Positions 7,739 through 14,455 of a stretch of DNA of 14,455 bases are shown here, in pieces. Within the stretch, counting starts at the first letter, position 1, and each line of letters opens with the position of its first letter. The stretch covers positions 1 through 14,455 of the forward strand of contig CAXGOB010000099.1 in the NCBI GenBank assembly GCA_964011275.1, written 5' to 3'. Under the pieces are notes generated by a model. It worked only from the letters and a program-made list of their open reading frames with translations. It ran no database searches and was not told the origin of the DNA. This DNA is from UBA7328 sp002471345 (GTDB lineage: Bacteria; Bacteroidota; Bacteroidia; Chitinophagales; Saprospiraceae). The position numbers were made by a program, and so were the translations under genes.

Positions 7739-9484
7739 TTACCAGAAAACGATATATATCAAAGCTAAAATAAGTGAAACAACAAATGTAGAAATGTTGA
7801 AAATCATATCAGTTTTGAATAGTGATTGATCTACTATTAATTCTTTTTGATCATTTCCATTTCTTTCGAATAGTAATGCAGCGAATAGCGCAAGGCAAGC
7901 TCCGACTATTAAATATCCGAACCAAGATCCCACATTCCCATCTTCAAAAATAAATTTGATACCTGATGGCAAGCTTATTATAATAATGAAAACAATGATG
8001 ATCCATCTGAACATTGAATCTTGCACTTTTGGCAGACCATTCTTTTCAGTACCCAAAAGTGAGATTACTACCATCATTGCGGTAATAAATAGAAAAGTGA
8101 AAGCAGATCTATCGATAAATGGTAATTCAGGGAAATTAACCTTTAAAAAGAAACTAAGAGGAACAGATATTAAAATTGCAGCTAACGCAGCTCTAGATGT
8201 TGCTCTTTTCCAAAATATACCAAGTATAAATACGGCCACTACGCCAGGGCTAATGAATGTGGTGTATTCTTGAATGTATTGGAATACTTGATCTAGATTT
8301 CCTAATAAAGGAGCTAGAACAACCCCAACTCCTAAAGAGATAGCAGCAGCGGCTTTTCCAATATTTACATAATGTCGGTCATTCTTATCTGGGCTGATGA
8401 GAGGTTTATAAACGTCTAAAGTGAAAATAGTAGAGACACTATTTACCATAGAACTGATCGATGATCCAATAGCTGCAACCAATGCCGCAAATACTAGTCC
8501 CCTAAATCCAGATCCAACAAAATTACTCAAAACCCAAGGAAAGGCTTGATCAGGTTTATCTATATCTGCTTGAAGGACAAATGCAGCAATACCAGGGATC
8601 ACTACTATTAATGGCATTAATAACTTTAGCACTGCAGCAAATGCCACACCTTTTTGAGCTTCTTTTATGCTCTTAGCTGCCAAAGCTCTTTGGATGATAT
8701 ATTGGTTATTACCCCAGTAATATAGGTTAGCTATCCATAATCCACCAATCAATACGCTTATACCAGGAAGATCGAGATAAGACGGATGGTCCTTTTCGAG
8801 AATCATATTAAATTTCTCAGGAGCTTTTTCCATTAAAGCGCTGAGTCCTCCTAAGAATCCACCACCTCCACTTACAGCATCCAGGACAAAATGAGCTGCT
8901 ACTAATCCACCAATTATCAAAACTACCACCTGAATCACATCAGTCCACACAACGGCCTTGAGGCCTCCAAATATTGAGAAAACTGCAGAATACAGTGCAA
9001 GAAAGATTATTCCTGACATTAAGCTATACCCAGTCAAAGTGTGAATTGCCAAACCTCCCAAATAAAATATAGATGTAATGTTCACAAATAGAAAAAGAGC
9101 CAACCAGAAGAAGGCCATAATCGTTCTTACTGTATTATCATATCTTTTTTCTAAAAACTGTGGCATCGTATATATCCCATTCTTTATAAAAACAGGAATG
9201 AAAAACTTAGCAACTATTAATAATGTCAATGCGGCCATAAGTTCATATGCAGCGATAGCCATACCCATGACATAGCCTGAACCATTCATGCCTAATATCT
9301 GCTCGGTAGAAATATTCGAGGCAATTAATGATCCTCCAACTGCCCACCAGGGCAGGGCACCAGAAGCTAGGAAATAGTCCTTAGGAGTATCATTTCCACC
9401 TTTTCGGGCTATCCAAAATCCAAAACCTACTACTATCAAGATGTATCCAATAAAGACGGTTGTATCAGCTGTTGTAAAATTCAT
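7739..9484 (-). CDS. Sodium/sugar symporter, SSS (SLC5) family, vSGLT-like
   Basis: The protein is 581 residues with about 14 hydrophobic segments, so it is an inner-membrane transporter. Several stretches match the Vibrio sodium/galactose transporter pattern: ASNISTEQILGMNGSGY (55-71), AAYELM (78-83), KNGIYTMPQFLEKRYD (101-116), NITSIFYLGGLA (135-146), ANLYYWGNNQYIIQRALAAK (252-271) and SSISSMVNSVSTIF in the second sodium-site region. The Gln62, Glu81, Asn260 and Lys287 positions look conserved with the sugar-contact residues known in vSGLT. Uptake of a hexose or related sugar driven by Na+ is the likely job, but the exact substrate is not known. It is the first gene of a minus-strand pair with the FAH hydrolase. 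The 179 bases upstream (9485-9663) hold no gene, and I saw no clear promoter there. Confidence 0.9.
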   Translation of the reverse strand: MNFTTADTTVFIGYILIVVGFGFWIARKGGNDTPKDYFLASGALPWWAVGGSLIASNISTEQILGMNGSGYVMGMAIAAYELMAALTLLIVAKFFIPVFIKNGIYTMPQFLEKRYDNTVRTIMAFFWLALFLFVNITSIFYLGGLAIHTLTGYSLMSGIIFLALYSAVFSIFGGLKAVVWTDVIQVVVLIIGGLVAAHFVLDAVSGGGGFLGGLSALMEKAPEKFNMILEKDHPSYLDLPGISVLIGGLWIANLYYWGNNQYIIQRALAAKSIKEAQKGVAFAAVLKLLMPLIVVIPGIAAFVLQADIDKPDQAFPWVLSNFVGSGFRGLVFAALVAAIGSSISSMVNSVSTIFTLDVYKPLISPDKNDRHYVNIGKAAAAISLGVGVVLAPLLGNLDQVFQYIQEYTTFISPGVVAVFILGIFWKRATSRAALAAILISVPLSFFLKVNFPELPFIDRSAFTFLFITAMMVVISLLGTEKNGLPKVQDSMFRWIIIVFIIIISLPSGIKFIFEDGNVGSWFGYLIVGACLALFAALLFERNGNDQKELIVDQSLFKTDMIFNISTFVVSLILALIYIVFW

Positions 9485-9663
9485 GAAATCATATAATTAT
9501 GATGATTCCTCAATATGGGTAAAGACAGTCAATAATTGTAATATAATTGTTAGAAGTTTAGGTGACTCAATCCTTAATGGTAAAATGCTTGAGGTTCTCA
9601 CCAATTTAGAAGAAAGTCAGTTTTGAATTGAAAAGTCAAACTACATCTTAAATATTGATTTGG

Positions 9664-10362
9664 TTACAACCAATTTCTAAAATCTCGAGCAACCCTTCCT
9701 CCTAATGCTAAGCTTTCTCGAGAAGTGTACGCTCTATGCAAATTTATATTTGCCTTTTTCTTTGCCTTTATCAAATCCGAAATCTCATGTTCGCAGAATT
9801 TTTTGGAAAAGTAAAATGAGTCTTGTAGGAGGGCTCCTCGCTGAGAAACATGATTTATAAGTTCCATTCTAAAGGCTTCTTTCGGTTCAATGAGTTGGCC
9901 AGTGATATCCTTCCAAGGTTGACCCAATTCACCTTCTTTCAATTTGCTCAGAGGACTTTGTAAGGAAGGAAATCGTGCAGTATCCACTTTAGGCATTCCA
10001 TATCTTGATTCATGATCCCCAATAGCAAAATCACAAACATTTGCTATTATGAGTCCACCACCAATAGCTATACCATTTATGGCCCCAACTATAATTGATT
10101 TACTCAATCTAATTTGCTGTACGATACTCCAAAACTCATCAAGTGCATGCATGTCAAGATTGTCGTTTAAATCTAACCCAGCGCAAAAAGCGACACCTGT
10201 ACCAGATATTATGATTACTTTTTTTTGATCTTCAAAGTTCTCTAGAGCATTATATAACTCTATGCGTAATATCTTATTCAGAGCGTTTCTTTTCTCGGGT
10301 CTATTTAGGGTCAGTAAAACCGCTTCTTCCGTCTCCTCAATATGAAGAACCTTATTATTCAT
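9664..10362 (-). CDS. Enoyl-CoA hydratase/isomerase (crotonase) superfamily protein lacking hydratase glutamates
   Basis: The protein is 232 residues, slightly shorter than the usual 255-265. The crotonase fold is clear: LNRPEKRNALN (19-29), the first oxyanion-hole segment FCAGLDL (59-65) and the second, GAINGIAIGGG (93-103). In enoyl-CoA hydratases the sequence after GGG is C-E-L-A and the next strand carries P-E. The two glutamates activate water and lie 20 residues apart. Here those positions are Ile105 (GGGLIIA) and Lys125 (GMPKVD), also 20 apart. CoA-thioester binding is plausible, but hydration by the usual mechanism is not. It could be an isomerase, hydrolase or another crotonase-type enzyme. 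It stands alone between the symporter and the tRNA gene, with no fatty-acid oxidation partners. Confidence 0.85.
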   Translation of the reverse strand: MNNKVLHIEETEEAVLLTLNRPEKRNALNKILRIELYNALENFEDQKKVIIISGTGVAFCAGLDLNDNLDMHALDEFWSIVQQIRLSKSIIVGAINGIAIGGGLIIANVCDFAIGDHESRYGMPKVDTARFPSLQSPLSKLKEGELGQPWKDITGQLIEPKEAFRMELINHVSQRGALLQDSFYFSKKFCEHEISDLIKAKKKANINLHRAYTSRESLALGGRVARDFRNWL

Positions 10363-10445
10363 TCGGCCAAATTAGTGTAATCTTCTTTTAGTCTGATATA
10401 AGAATTTGAACTTTGGAGCATTATAATGGGCTATATTGTCACAAA

Positions 10446-10477
10446 ACAAAAAAAGCAGATCAAATTGATCTGCTTTT
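10446..10477 (-). terminator. Intrinsic terminator after tRNA-Ser
   Basis: Perfect 11-base arms lie at 10451-10461 and 10467-10477 (AAAAGCAGATC / GATCTGCTTTT) with a 5-base loop. On the minus strand the stem is followed by a T-rich run (complement of 10440-10450). It starts two bases past the tRNA 3' end, which fits termination of the tRNA transcript. Confidence 0.85.
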
Positions 10478-10478
10478 G

Positions 10479-10565
10479 CGGAGGAGGAGGGATTCGAACC
10501 CCCGATACCCGTTAAAGTATGCTAGTTTTCAAGACTAGTGCATTCAACCGCTCTGCCACTCCTCC
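10479..10565 (-). tRNA. tRNA-Ser(UGA)
   Basis: An 87-base class II tRNA on the minus strand. The acceptor arms GGAGGAG (10565-10559) and CTCCTCC (10486-10480) pair fully, with G as discriminator base at 10479. The D arm reads GGCAGAGCGGTTGAATGC. The anticodon arm has ACTAG/CTAGT stems around TCTTGAAA, giving anticodon TGA. A long variable arm (around CATACTTTAACGGGTATC) and the T arm GGGGGTTCGAATCCC follow. The 3' CCA is not encoded. Serine identity is supported by both the anticodon and the long variable arm. Confidence 0.95.
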
Positions 10566-10601
10566 ATTGGAATGTTTTTTCTCAACATTAAGGTGATTTT
10601 C

Positions 10602-10630
10602 TTAATGTATTTCTCAAAACGGTTGGCAAA
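10602..10630 (-). promoter_or_regulatory. Candidate promoter for tRNA-Ser
   Basis: On the minus strand TTTG (10630-10627) is followed after 17 bases by TACATTAA (10609-10602), a loose match to the Bacteroidota elements. It would start transcription about 30 bases before the tRNA. ACATTAAG at 10585-10592 and CTTAATGT at 10601-10608 form a perfect 8-base inverted repeat overlapping it. The promoter call rests on pattern only. Confidence 0.3.
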
Positions 10631-10692
10631 TGTATGATCTATTTTTTAATAAGAAAAGGAAAAGTATAATCTATTGTCTAAATCATTCAACA

Positions 10693-10708
10693 ATCCAAAA
10701 TTTTGGAT
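10693..10708. repeat. 16-base perfect palindrome
   Basis: ATCCAAAATTTTGGAT reads the same on both strands. It lies in the gene-free stretch between the tRNA and the lipocalin-like pseudogene and has the size of a dimeric regulator's operator. No T-run follows and no partner copy was seen nearby. The rest of 10566-10782 shows no coding signal. Confidence 0.4.
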
Positions 10709-10782
10709 AGCCTTGAATTCTTTTTTACTGCACTTTTTCACACCAATTATGAACCTACAAATGATCAATTAAGGATAAAACA

Positions 10783-11243
10783 ATAAAGATTTTAGTTTCC
10801 CTCCTTTAGTGTTTTTTAATTCTTAGCTCTTCTGGTAAGGATGATGAATTTCAGCCCGAAGGAAAGTGGGTGCTTAGTGAATTGATGACTTCTAGATGTG
10901 CTGATCCAGAAATTGAAAACGTAAGTTTTATAAAGACTGACGACGGGCTTTCTTTCGAGCAAGATGGACAAAGTGTGTATGCCCAGAAGTTCGTTTGACA
11001 CTCAAGTCTGACGGAAGTTTAGATTTACGAACTAAATATTATGTAGGTCCTGGTGGTTTAATGTTGAGTAATAACGATGAAATATCAGGAACTTGGATTT
11101 TAGATGGTGATGACCTTTTTACTATTTGTGAGAATATGGATTGTGAGGCAATTGATATTTCCAGCTCAAATAATAGGATCGTTTTGACAGAATTTGATAA
11201 TAATTTAGAGGGTTCATTAAGTCTTTCCTTAGAAAAAGAATAA
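10783..11243 (+). pseudogene. Lipocalin-like small lipoprotein, broken by start loss, nonsense and frameshift
   Basis: Two frames together spell one small exported protein. The first has AAGGAT upstream (10771-10776), then ATA at 10783 where an ATG would be expected, then IKILVSLL, a TAG at 10807-10809, and CFLILSSSGKDDEFQPEGKW onward to YAQKFV and a TGA at 10996-10998. The second frame, from about 10995, continues naturally with LTLKSDGSLDLRTKYYVG, GTWILDGDDLFTICEN and a tail ending SLSLEKE. GKWVLSEL near the start and GTWILDGDDLFTI later match the pattern of Bacteroidota lipocalin-like domains. One missing base in the TTT run at 10994-10996 explains the frame change. The hydrophobic start looks like a lipoprotein signal peptide, but its cysteine position is uncertain. 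The three lesions together argue for a pseudogene rather than one sequencing error. Confidence 0.7.
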
Positions 11244-11447
11244 AATCCAAAATCGAAAGTCATTAGAACAACATTATGTAATAGCTTTCTCTATATGAAT
11301 TTCCAATTTTCACCTAAGCTTTCGTGATTTCTATATTTTCATGTAGATTTACCATTCTAGTATTGGCACAGTTGTAGCTTTATTAATGTTAACCCCATTT
11401 TACTAAGTAGGCTGTAATTACTAATTTTTTATCAATTGAAAACTAGG

Positions 11448-12986
11448 ATGACCATACTTGACACTGGTATCAAGTCATTAGGGCGTAGTTCTGTGCTCTT
11501 AAGTAATCTGACTCATGAATTAATCTTTTTGTTCATTATTTTGTGTCCCCTATTATTAAAAAGTCAAAATGAAGCCGAGTATCAGTATTCTACTCATATA
11601 GATTCTATCCATTATGTTCAGTTCATTGCCCTAAAGGATAGTACTAAGACATTTGATGAGTTATATTCCATTGGAAATACAATTAAAGAATATATAAGAG
11701 GGCCTAATATATGTAGGTATTCCTTAGGATATTATGTAGATAAAAACGATGCATACAGAGCAGCAAATCAACTTCGATTAATAGGGTATACAGATGCATT
11801 TATTAAAACGAAAGCCATACCTAAAAAAGTAAATGAACTTCCAAAAGAAGAGATTCATTACATAGATGAAGAGTTAGCAATAAATGAACCTCCTGAGACT
11901 TCAACACCAACGCCTTTGGCAACAAATGTCAAAAAGGAAATAGGCACAGCGCAAATTCAACCTGAGTTTGTAGAAGTTGAAAAAGGTCCTTTTGATTTAG
12001 TAAATTTTTCGTTGTTATACACTGGTAAGAGCTTTGGCACATTAGGATCTGCAAGGTTTCAAAATGAGCATGAATTAGCTACAGAATATGCCTTGGATAA
12101 AGAGGTGCAATTTAAATTAGTCAGTCATGCATGCTGGAGAGGATATGGAATTACTGTGTTCATACCTTCTGATGAGCCAAAAGGAGGGGAGTTAGAATTA
12201 ATTTTAGATAAAAAGGAACAATGGAAAGAGATTGAAAATTATCCAGCTTTAAAGACAAATAATGTCTTACTCTTTAGAGATCCAGATCGCCTACATTTTG
12301 ATATGCTTAATATCATAATGGAAAATAAAAATACACTAAGAAAGTATCCTGAAACCCAATCAGCTAATCTCAAAATCTACACTACTGAAATTTTAGATGG
12401 GCGTGAATGTTTTATTGTTTTAGAAGAGCACGCAGAATGGCCAACCCAATTGGATCATTGGAGTATTGGGGAAATAAATCGACTAGATTTTGGAAAGACA
12501 GGTCGCCTTTATGAACTACCATACAATCAGGGGAACTTTGATACTAGGGCATCCATTATTCAAAGTGTCGACTCTCATCTTTCTGATAATCAAAAATTTA
12601 CAGTTAAAGCTGACTTAGGTCATAGGAACGGATATTTTGGAATGACTCCTGAAAATAGGGTAGTCGCAGACCTCAAAGGTTTAGTTAGGTTAGGATATGA
12701 AATGTTACTGCCATTCGAATTTGAATTATCACTAGGGAGTGATAAAATTGTTCAGTTGAAAGAAGAATTTGGAGAATTGACTTGGATTGCTTCTAATGTG
12801 AATAATGAGGATAAAAGCCTTTTTAAGTCCACCCACATTATAGATCATAATGACATAAAAATTGGATTCATTGGGATGGTGAATCCTGAAATGTCAGTAA
12901 ATCTCCCTGGAGAAATACTAAAAACTCTCAACTTCGAGGATATCTATCTGTCCGCACAAAAGGGGGTAGTATCGGGATACGTGTAA
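11448..12986 (+). CDS. SPOR-domain plus 5'-nucleotidase (UshA)-like exported protein, 3' end cut by a transposon
   Basis: I chose the ATG at 11448. A TTG at 11436 in the same frame is less likely. A hydrophobic segment (ELIFLFIILCPLLL) serves as signal peptide or anchor. Next is a SPOR-like domain, from SIHYVQFIALKDSTKTFDEL to LGYYVDKNDAYRAANQLRL and GYTDAF, which in this family binds septal peptidoglycan. After a linker rich in P, E and T, FSLLYTGKSFGTLG opens a UshA-type metallophosphoesterase region that continues to ADLGHRNGYFG, PFEFELSLG, WIASNV and IKIGFIGMVNPEM. The usual metal ligands look lost: the D-x-H position reads K-x-F, GD reads GH, and GNHE has no counterpart. The C-terminal domain is missing because a Tn3-family end begins at 12963. 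The last eight or so residues and the TAA stop come from the transposon. The product is probably non-functional. Confidence 0.7.
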   Translation: MTILDTGIKSLGRSSVLLSNLTHELIFLFIILCPLLLKSQNEAEYQYSTHIDSIHYVQFIALKDSTKTFDELYSIGNTIKEYIRGPNICRYSLGYYVDKNDAYRAANQLRLIGYTDAFIKTKAIPKKVNELPKEEIHYIDEELAINEPPETSTPTPLATNVKKEIGTAQIQPEFVEVEKGPFDLVNFSLLYTGKSFGTLGSARFQNEHELATEYALDKEVQFKLVSHACWRGYGITVFIPSDEPKGGELELILDKKEQWKEIENYPALKTNNVLLFRDPDRLHFDMLNIIMENKNTLRKYPETQSANLKIYTTEILDGRECFIVLEEHAEWPTQLDHWSIGEINRLDFGKTGRLYELPYNQGNFDTRASIIQSVDSHLSDNQKFTVKADLGHRNGYFGMTPENRVVADLKGLVRLGYEMLLPFEFELSLGSDKIVQLKEEFGELTWIASNVNNEDKSLFKSTHIIDHNDIKIGFIGMVNPEMSVNLPGEILKTLNFEDIYLSAQKGVVSGYV

Positions 12987-13001
12987 AAAGTAGTCGTATA
13001 G
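12963..13001. repeat. Left terminal inverted repeat of the Tn3-family element
   Basis: The 39-base segment starts GGGGTAGTATCGGG and ends AGTCGTATAG. The opening GGGG and the closing CGTATAG match the Tn3-family end pattern (GGGG at the tip, CGTTAAG at the inner edge in Tn3) at nearly the same spacing (38 in Tn3). The partner copy would be in reverse orientation beyond the right edge. Confidence 0.6.
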
Positions 13002-13024
13002 GCAAAACATCTTTTCAGAACCCT

Positions 13025-13630
13025 TTAGCGCGATCTTATTTGTTTAACAATCTGCCCGACAGTAGCACGACTTACCTTGTTTTGAGTTTCTGTTCTTATT
13101 TTATCAATGCTCAGGTCGGTATTTCGGGCCAATTCTTCAATTTTTTTTCTTAGATAAATGGGTGTTTTTGGTCTCCCTAATTTTTTGCCTCTTGTTTTCG
13201 CTGATGCCATTCCAGCTTTCACACGTTCACTGATCAGAGAAGATTCTAATTCTGCCATGGCTCCGATAATTGTAAACATAGCCTTCCCCATAGGACTATT
13301 GGTATCTACTTGATCTTGGACACTAATAAAGCGGATGCCTAAATGGTTGAATTCCTCCAGGGCACGAAGCAAGTGAGCTACGCTACGAGCAAAGCGATCA
13401 AATTTCCATACAAGTACGGTATCAAATTCGTGATTGCGAGCAGCTTGTGTTAATGCTTTCAAAGATGGTCGCCCTTCTTTTCTTCCTGACACAGCCGTAT
13501 CCAAATACTGTTCTACAATCTCTAATTCTGCTCGTTTGGCATAGGCTTCTAATCCATCTTTTTGCAAATCATGTTTTTGACTGGCAGTAGAAACGCGCAT
13601 ATAAATGGCTGCTCTATTTTTGTTTTTCAT
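13025..13630 (-). CDS. tnpR: Serine recombinase, Tn3-type resolvase
   Basis: The protein is 201 residues, normal for small serine recombinases. The catalytic block YMRVSTASQ carries nucleophile Ser14. Conserved active-site stretches are VWKFDRFARS (74-83) and SPMGKAMFTIIGAMAELES (112-130). The E-helix SLISERVKAGMASAKTRGKKLGRPK (131-155) and a C-terminal helix-turn-helix ending ATVGQIVKQI follow. Such proteins resolve the cointegrate made during replicative transposition by recombining two res sites. It is divergent from the transposase, and the 141 bases between them carry the likely res site, where resolvase would also repress both genes. An invertase role is less likely given the linked Tn3 transposase. 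Confidence 0.92.
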   Translation of the reverse strand: MKNKNRAAIYMRVSTASQKHDLQKDGLEAYAKRAELEIVEQYLDTAVSGRKEGRPSLKALTQAARNHEFDTVLVWKFDRFARSVAHLLRALEEFNHLGIRFISVQDQVDTNSPMGKAMFTIIGAMAELESSLISERVKAGMASAKTRGKKLGRPKTPIYLRKKIEELARNTDLSIDKIRTETQNKVSRATVGQIVKQIRSR

Positions 13631-13771
13631 GTGCTGGAGTGCTGTCTAAAAAAGAGTTCTTTCTAAGATACCTATTTTATAGGAACTAAAGCCCTTATTT
13701 ACAAGGGTTTGCGTACTGGTTTTGGCATACCCTTTTTTAGACACTTTATTGAATCCTTAATATCTACATAC
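13631..13771. promoter_or_regulatory. Candidate res site and divergent tnpR/tnpA promoter region
   Basis: The 141 bases between the divergent resolvase and transposase genes are full of dyads. TGTCTAAAAAAG at 13643-13654 is mirrored perfectly by CTTTTTTAGACA at 13732-13743. CCTAT/ATAGG arms flank a 3-base loop at 13671-13683. CCCTT/AAGGG arms lie at 13692-13707. Tn3-type res sites contain three resolvase dimer sites in just this position. Exact subsites and the crossover point cannot be assigned by eye. Confidence 0.6.
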
Positions 13772-14455
13772 ATGACATTGATTGAGAAGACAGCATATCC
13801 AAGATTTAGAAAAGAATATAGACAATCAGAATTGAACACTTATTTCAATCCAACAAGCAAGGAGATACGCTTCGTTAGTCGTAATACGAGATATCCAAAT
13901 GGCAAACTTACTTTATTAGTACTGCTCAAAACACATCAACATTTAGGACGAACCACTCTTGTTCATCATATTCCACTCTCCATTATAAGTTATCTACGTG
14001 ATCATATAGAGCTATCAGAAGATATTCAACCCTTAGAAGAAACTTCCTTAAATAAGAAACGATTCTATAGATATCGTCAATTTATTAGAGCGTTTCTACA
14101 AGTGCAATCTTGGTCAGCAAAGGCGGAGCACATTATACTAGAAGTAGTAAATAAGGTGGCTTATACAATGAGTGATCCAGCAGACTTAATCAATGCTGCA
14201 CTGGAAACTTTATCAGATAATCGTTACGAATTGCCGGCCTTTAGTACACTTGAACGCTTAGTGAAGCACATCCGACAAGAAGTTCATGGGCAGATATATA
14301 AGCAAGTCGCCTCCAACTTAGACGGCTCACAAAAAGAGGCTTTGGATGAACTATTGGTCGTAGGAGAAGTCAATAGGCAAAGTGGATTTACTCAGATGAA
14401 AAGCACCCCAGGAAAAACTACCATCCAACAAATGCGGCAGTGGTCACAACGCCTC
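13772..14455 (+). CDS. tnpA: Tn3-family transposase, N-terminal part
   Basis: The frame is open from ATG 13772 to the last base, 228 codons, so about three quarters of a usual 950-1000 residue protein is missing. It starts MTLIEKTAYPRF, followed by the DUF4158-type N-terminal region of Tn3 transposases (VLLKTHQHLGR, then RFYRYRQFIRAFLQV). The usual LPAFSTLERL segment (here ELPAFSTLERLVKHIRQEV) comes later. This part binds the terminal inverted repeats, and the DDE catalytic domain would lie beyond the window. The enzyme drives replicative transposition. It is divergent from the resolvase. Activity cannot be judged without the rest. Confidence 0.88.
   Translation, partial: MTLIEKTAYPRFRKEYRQSELNTYFNPTSKEIRFVSRNTRYPNGKLTLLVLLKTHQHLGRTTLVHHIPLSIISYLRDHIELSEDIQPLEETSLNKKRFYRYRQFIRAFLQVQSWSAKAEHIILEVVNKVAYTMSDPADLINAALETLSDNRYELPAFSTLERLVKHIRQEVHGQIYKQVASNLDGSQKEALDELLVVGEVNRQSGFTQMKSTPGKTTIQQMRQWSQRL

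Larger units (their letters stand above)
12963..14455. mobile_element. Tn3-family transposon, left part (runs off the right edge)
   Basis: The element begins with a GGGG-type terminal repeat at 12963 and carries a serine resolvase, a dyad-rich res-like region and a divergent transposase that is still open at the window end. This order is the Tn3-like one. Only about 23 bases separate the terminal repeat from the resolvase stop, so no passenger gene lies on this side. The five bases before the end, AAAAG at 12958-12962, would be the target duplication if the boundary is exact. The right end is outside the window, so size, cargo and target duplication cannot be confirmed. Confidence 0.8.

Noticed and set aside
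9441..9626. Plus-strand open frame across the symporter start and the following gap
   Set aside because: It overlaps the symporter's N-terminal coding region antisense, has no ribosome site and no family features.
10479..10565. tRNA-Ser as attachment site of an integrated island
   Set aside because: No tyrosine integrase or repeated tRNA 3' end was seen. The nearby mobile element is Tn3-type, which does not target tRNA genes.
10990..11000. Programmed -1 frameshift in the lipocalin-like gene
   Set aside because: There is no standard slippery heptamer, and the gene also lacks an ATG and carries a nonsense codon, so decay is simpler.
11039..11263. Minus-strand open frame antisense to the lipocalin-like pseudogene
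   Set aside because: The plus-strand frames match a recognisable lipocalin-like pattern, and the antisense frame is a shadow.
13025..13630. Serine recombinase as a phase-variation invertase
   Set aside because: It is divergent from and adjacent to a Tn3 transposase with a res-like region between them. No invertible promoter flanked by recombination sites was found.
1..14455. CRISPR array, toxin-antitoxin pair, phage genes or a defence island
   Set aside because: No regularly spaced repeats, no paired small antitoxin/toxin genes and no phage structural or defence-type domains were seen on either strand.

Overview
The window looks like chromosomal DNA from a member of the Bacteroidota. It is AT-rich and most starts lack a strong Shine-Dalgarno sequence. 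The one readable promoter (654-684) resembles the Bacteroidota TTG / TAnnTTTG type, and an exported SPOR-domain protein is present. The family mix (S9 peptidase, gamma-glutamyltransferase-like hydrolase, vSGLT-type symporter, FAH hydrolase) would suit a marine or free-living Cytophagales-like heterotroph. That lineage is an inference.

Layout. 1-452: 3' part of an MDR oxidoreductase. 453-706: noncoding, with a possible decayed minus-strand ORF and a promoter for the next gene. 707-1972: sterol desaturase/fatty acid hydroxylase family membrane protein. 1973-2811: a gene graveyard with a broken short-chain dehydrogenase and a second decayed reading frame. 2812-6832: two divergent exported hydrolases, an S9 prolyl-oligopeptidase-type peptidase (minus) and a GGT-like Ntn hydrolase (plus). 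6840-9484: a minus-strand pair, vSGLT-type sodium/sugar symporter followed by an FAH-family hydrolase, probably one operon for uptake and breakdown of a sugar or sugar-acid-type substrate. 9664-10362: a crotonase-family protein without the two hydratase glutamates. 10479-10565: tRNA-Ser(UGA) with an intrinsic terminator. 10783-11243: a lipocalin-like lipoprotein pseudogene with several lesions. 11448-12986: a SPOR plus 5'-nucleotidase-like exported protein cut short by a transposon. 12963-14455: the left part of a Tn3-family transposon, with terminal inverted repeat, serine resolvase, a dyad-rich res-like region and a divergent tnpA that runs off the right edge.

Main points of interest. The Tn3-family insertion splits the SPOR/nucleotidase-like gene and supplies its stop codon from the transposon end. 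At least three further genes or fragments near it are decayed. Three apparently intact or recently broken enzymes (GGT-like, crotonase, UshA-like) keep their family fold but lack residues that define the classical reaction. I saw no CRISPR array, phage module, toxin-antitoxin pair or clearly new defence system.
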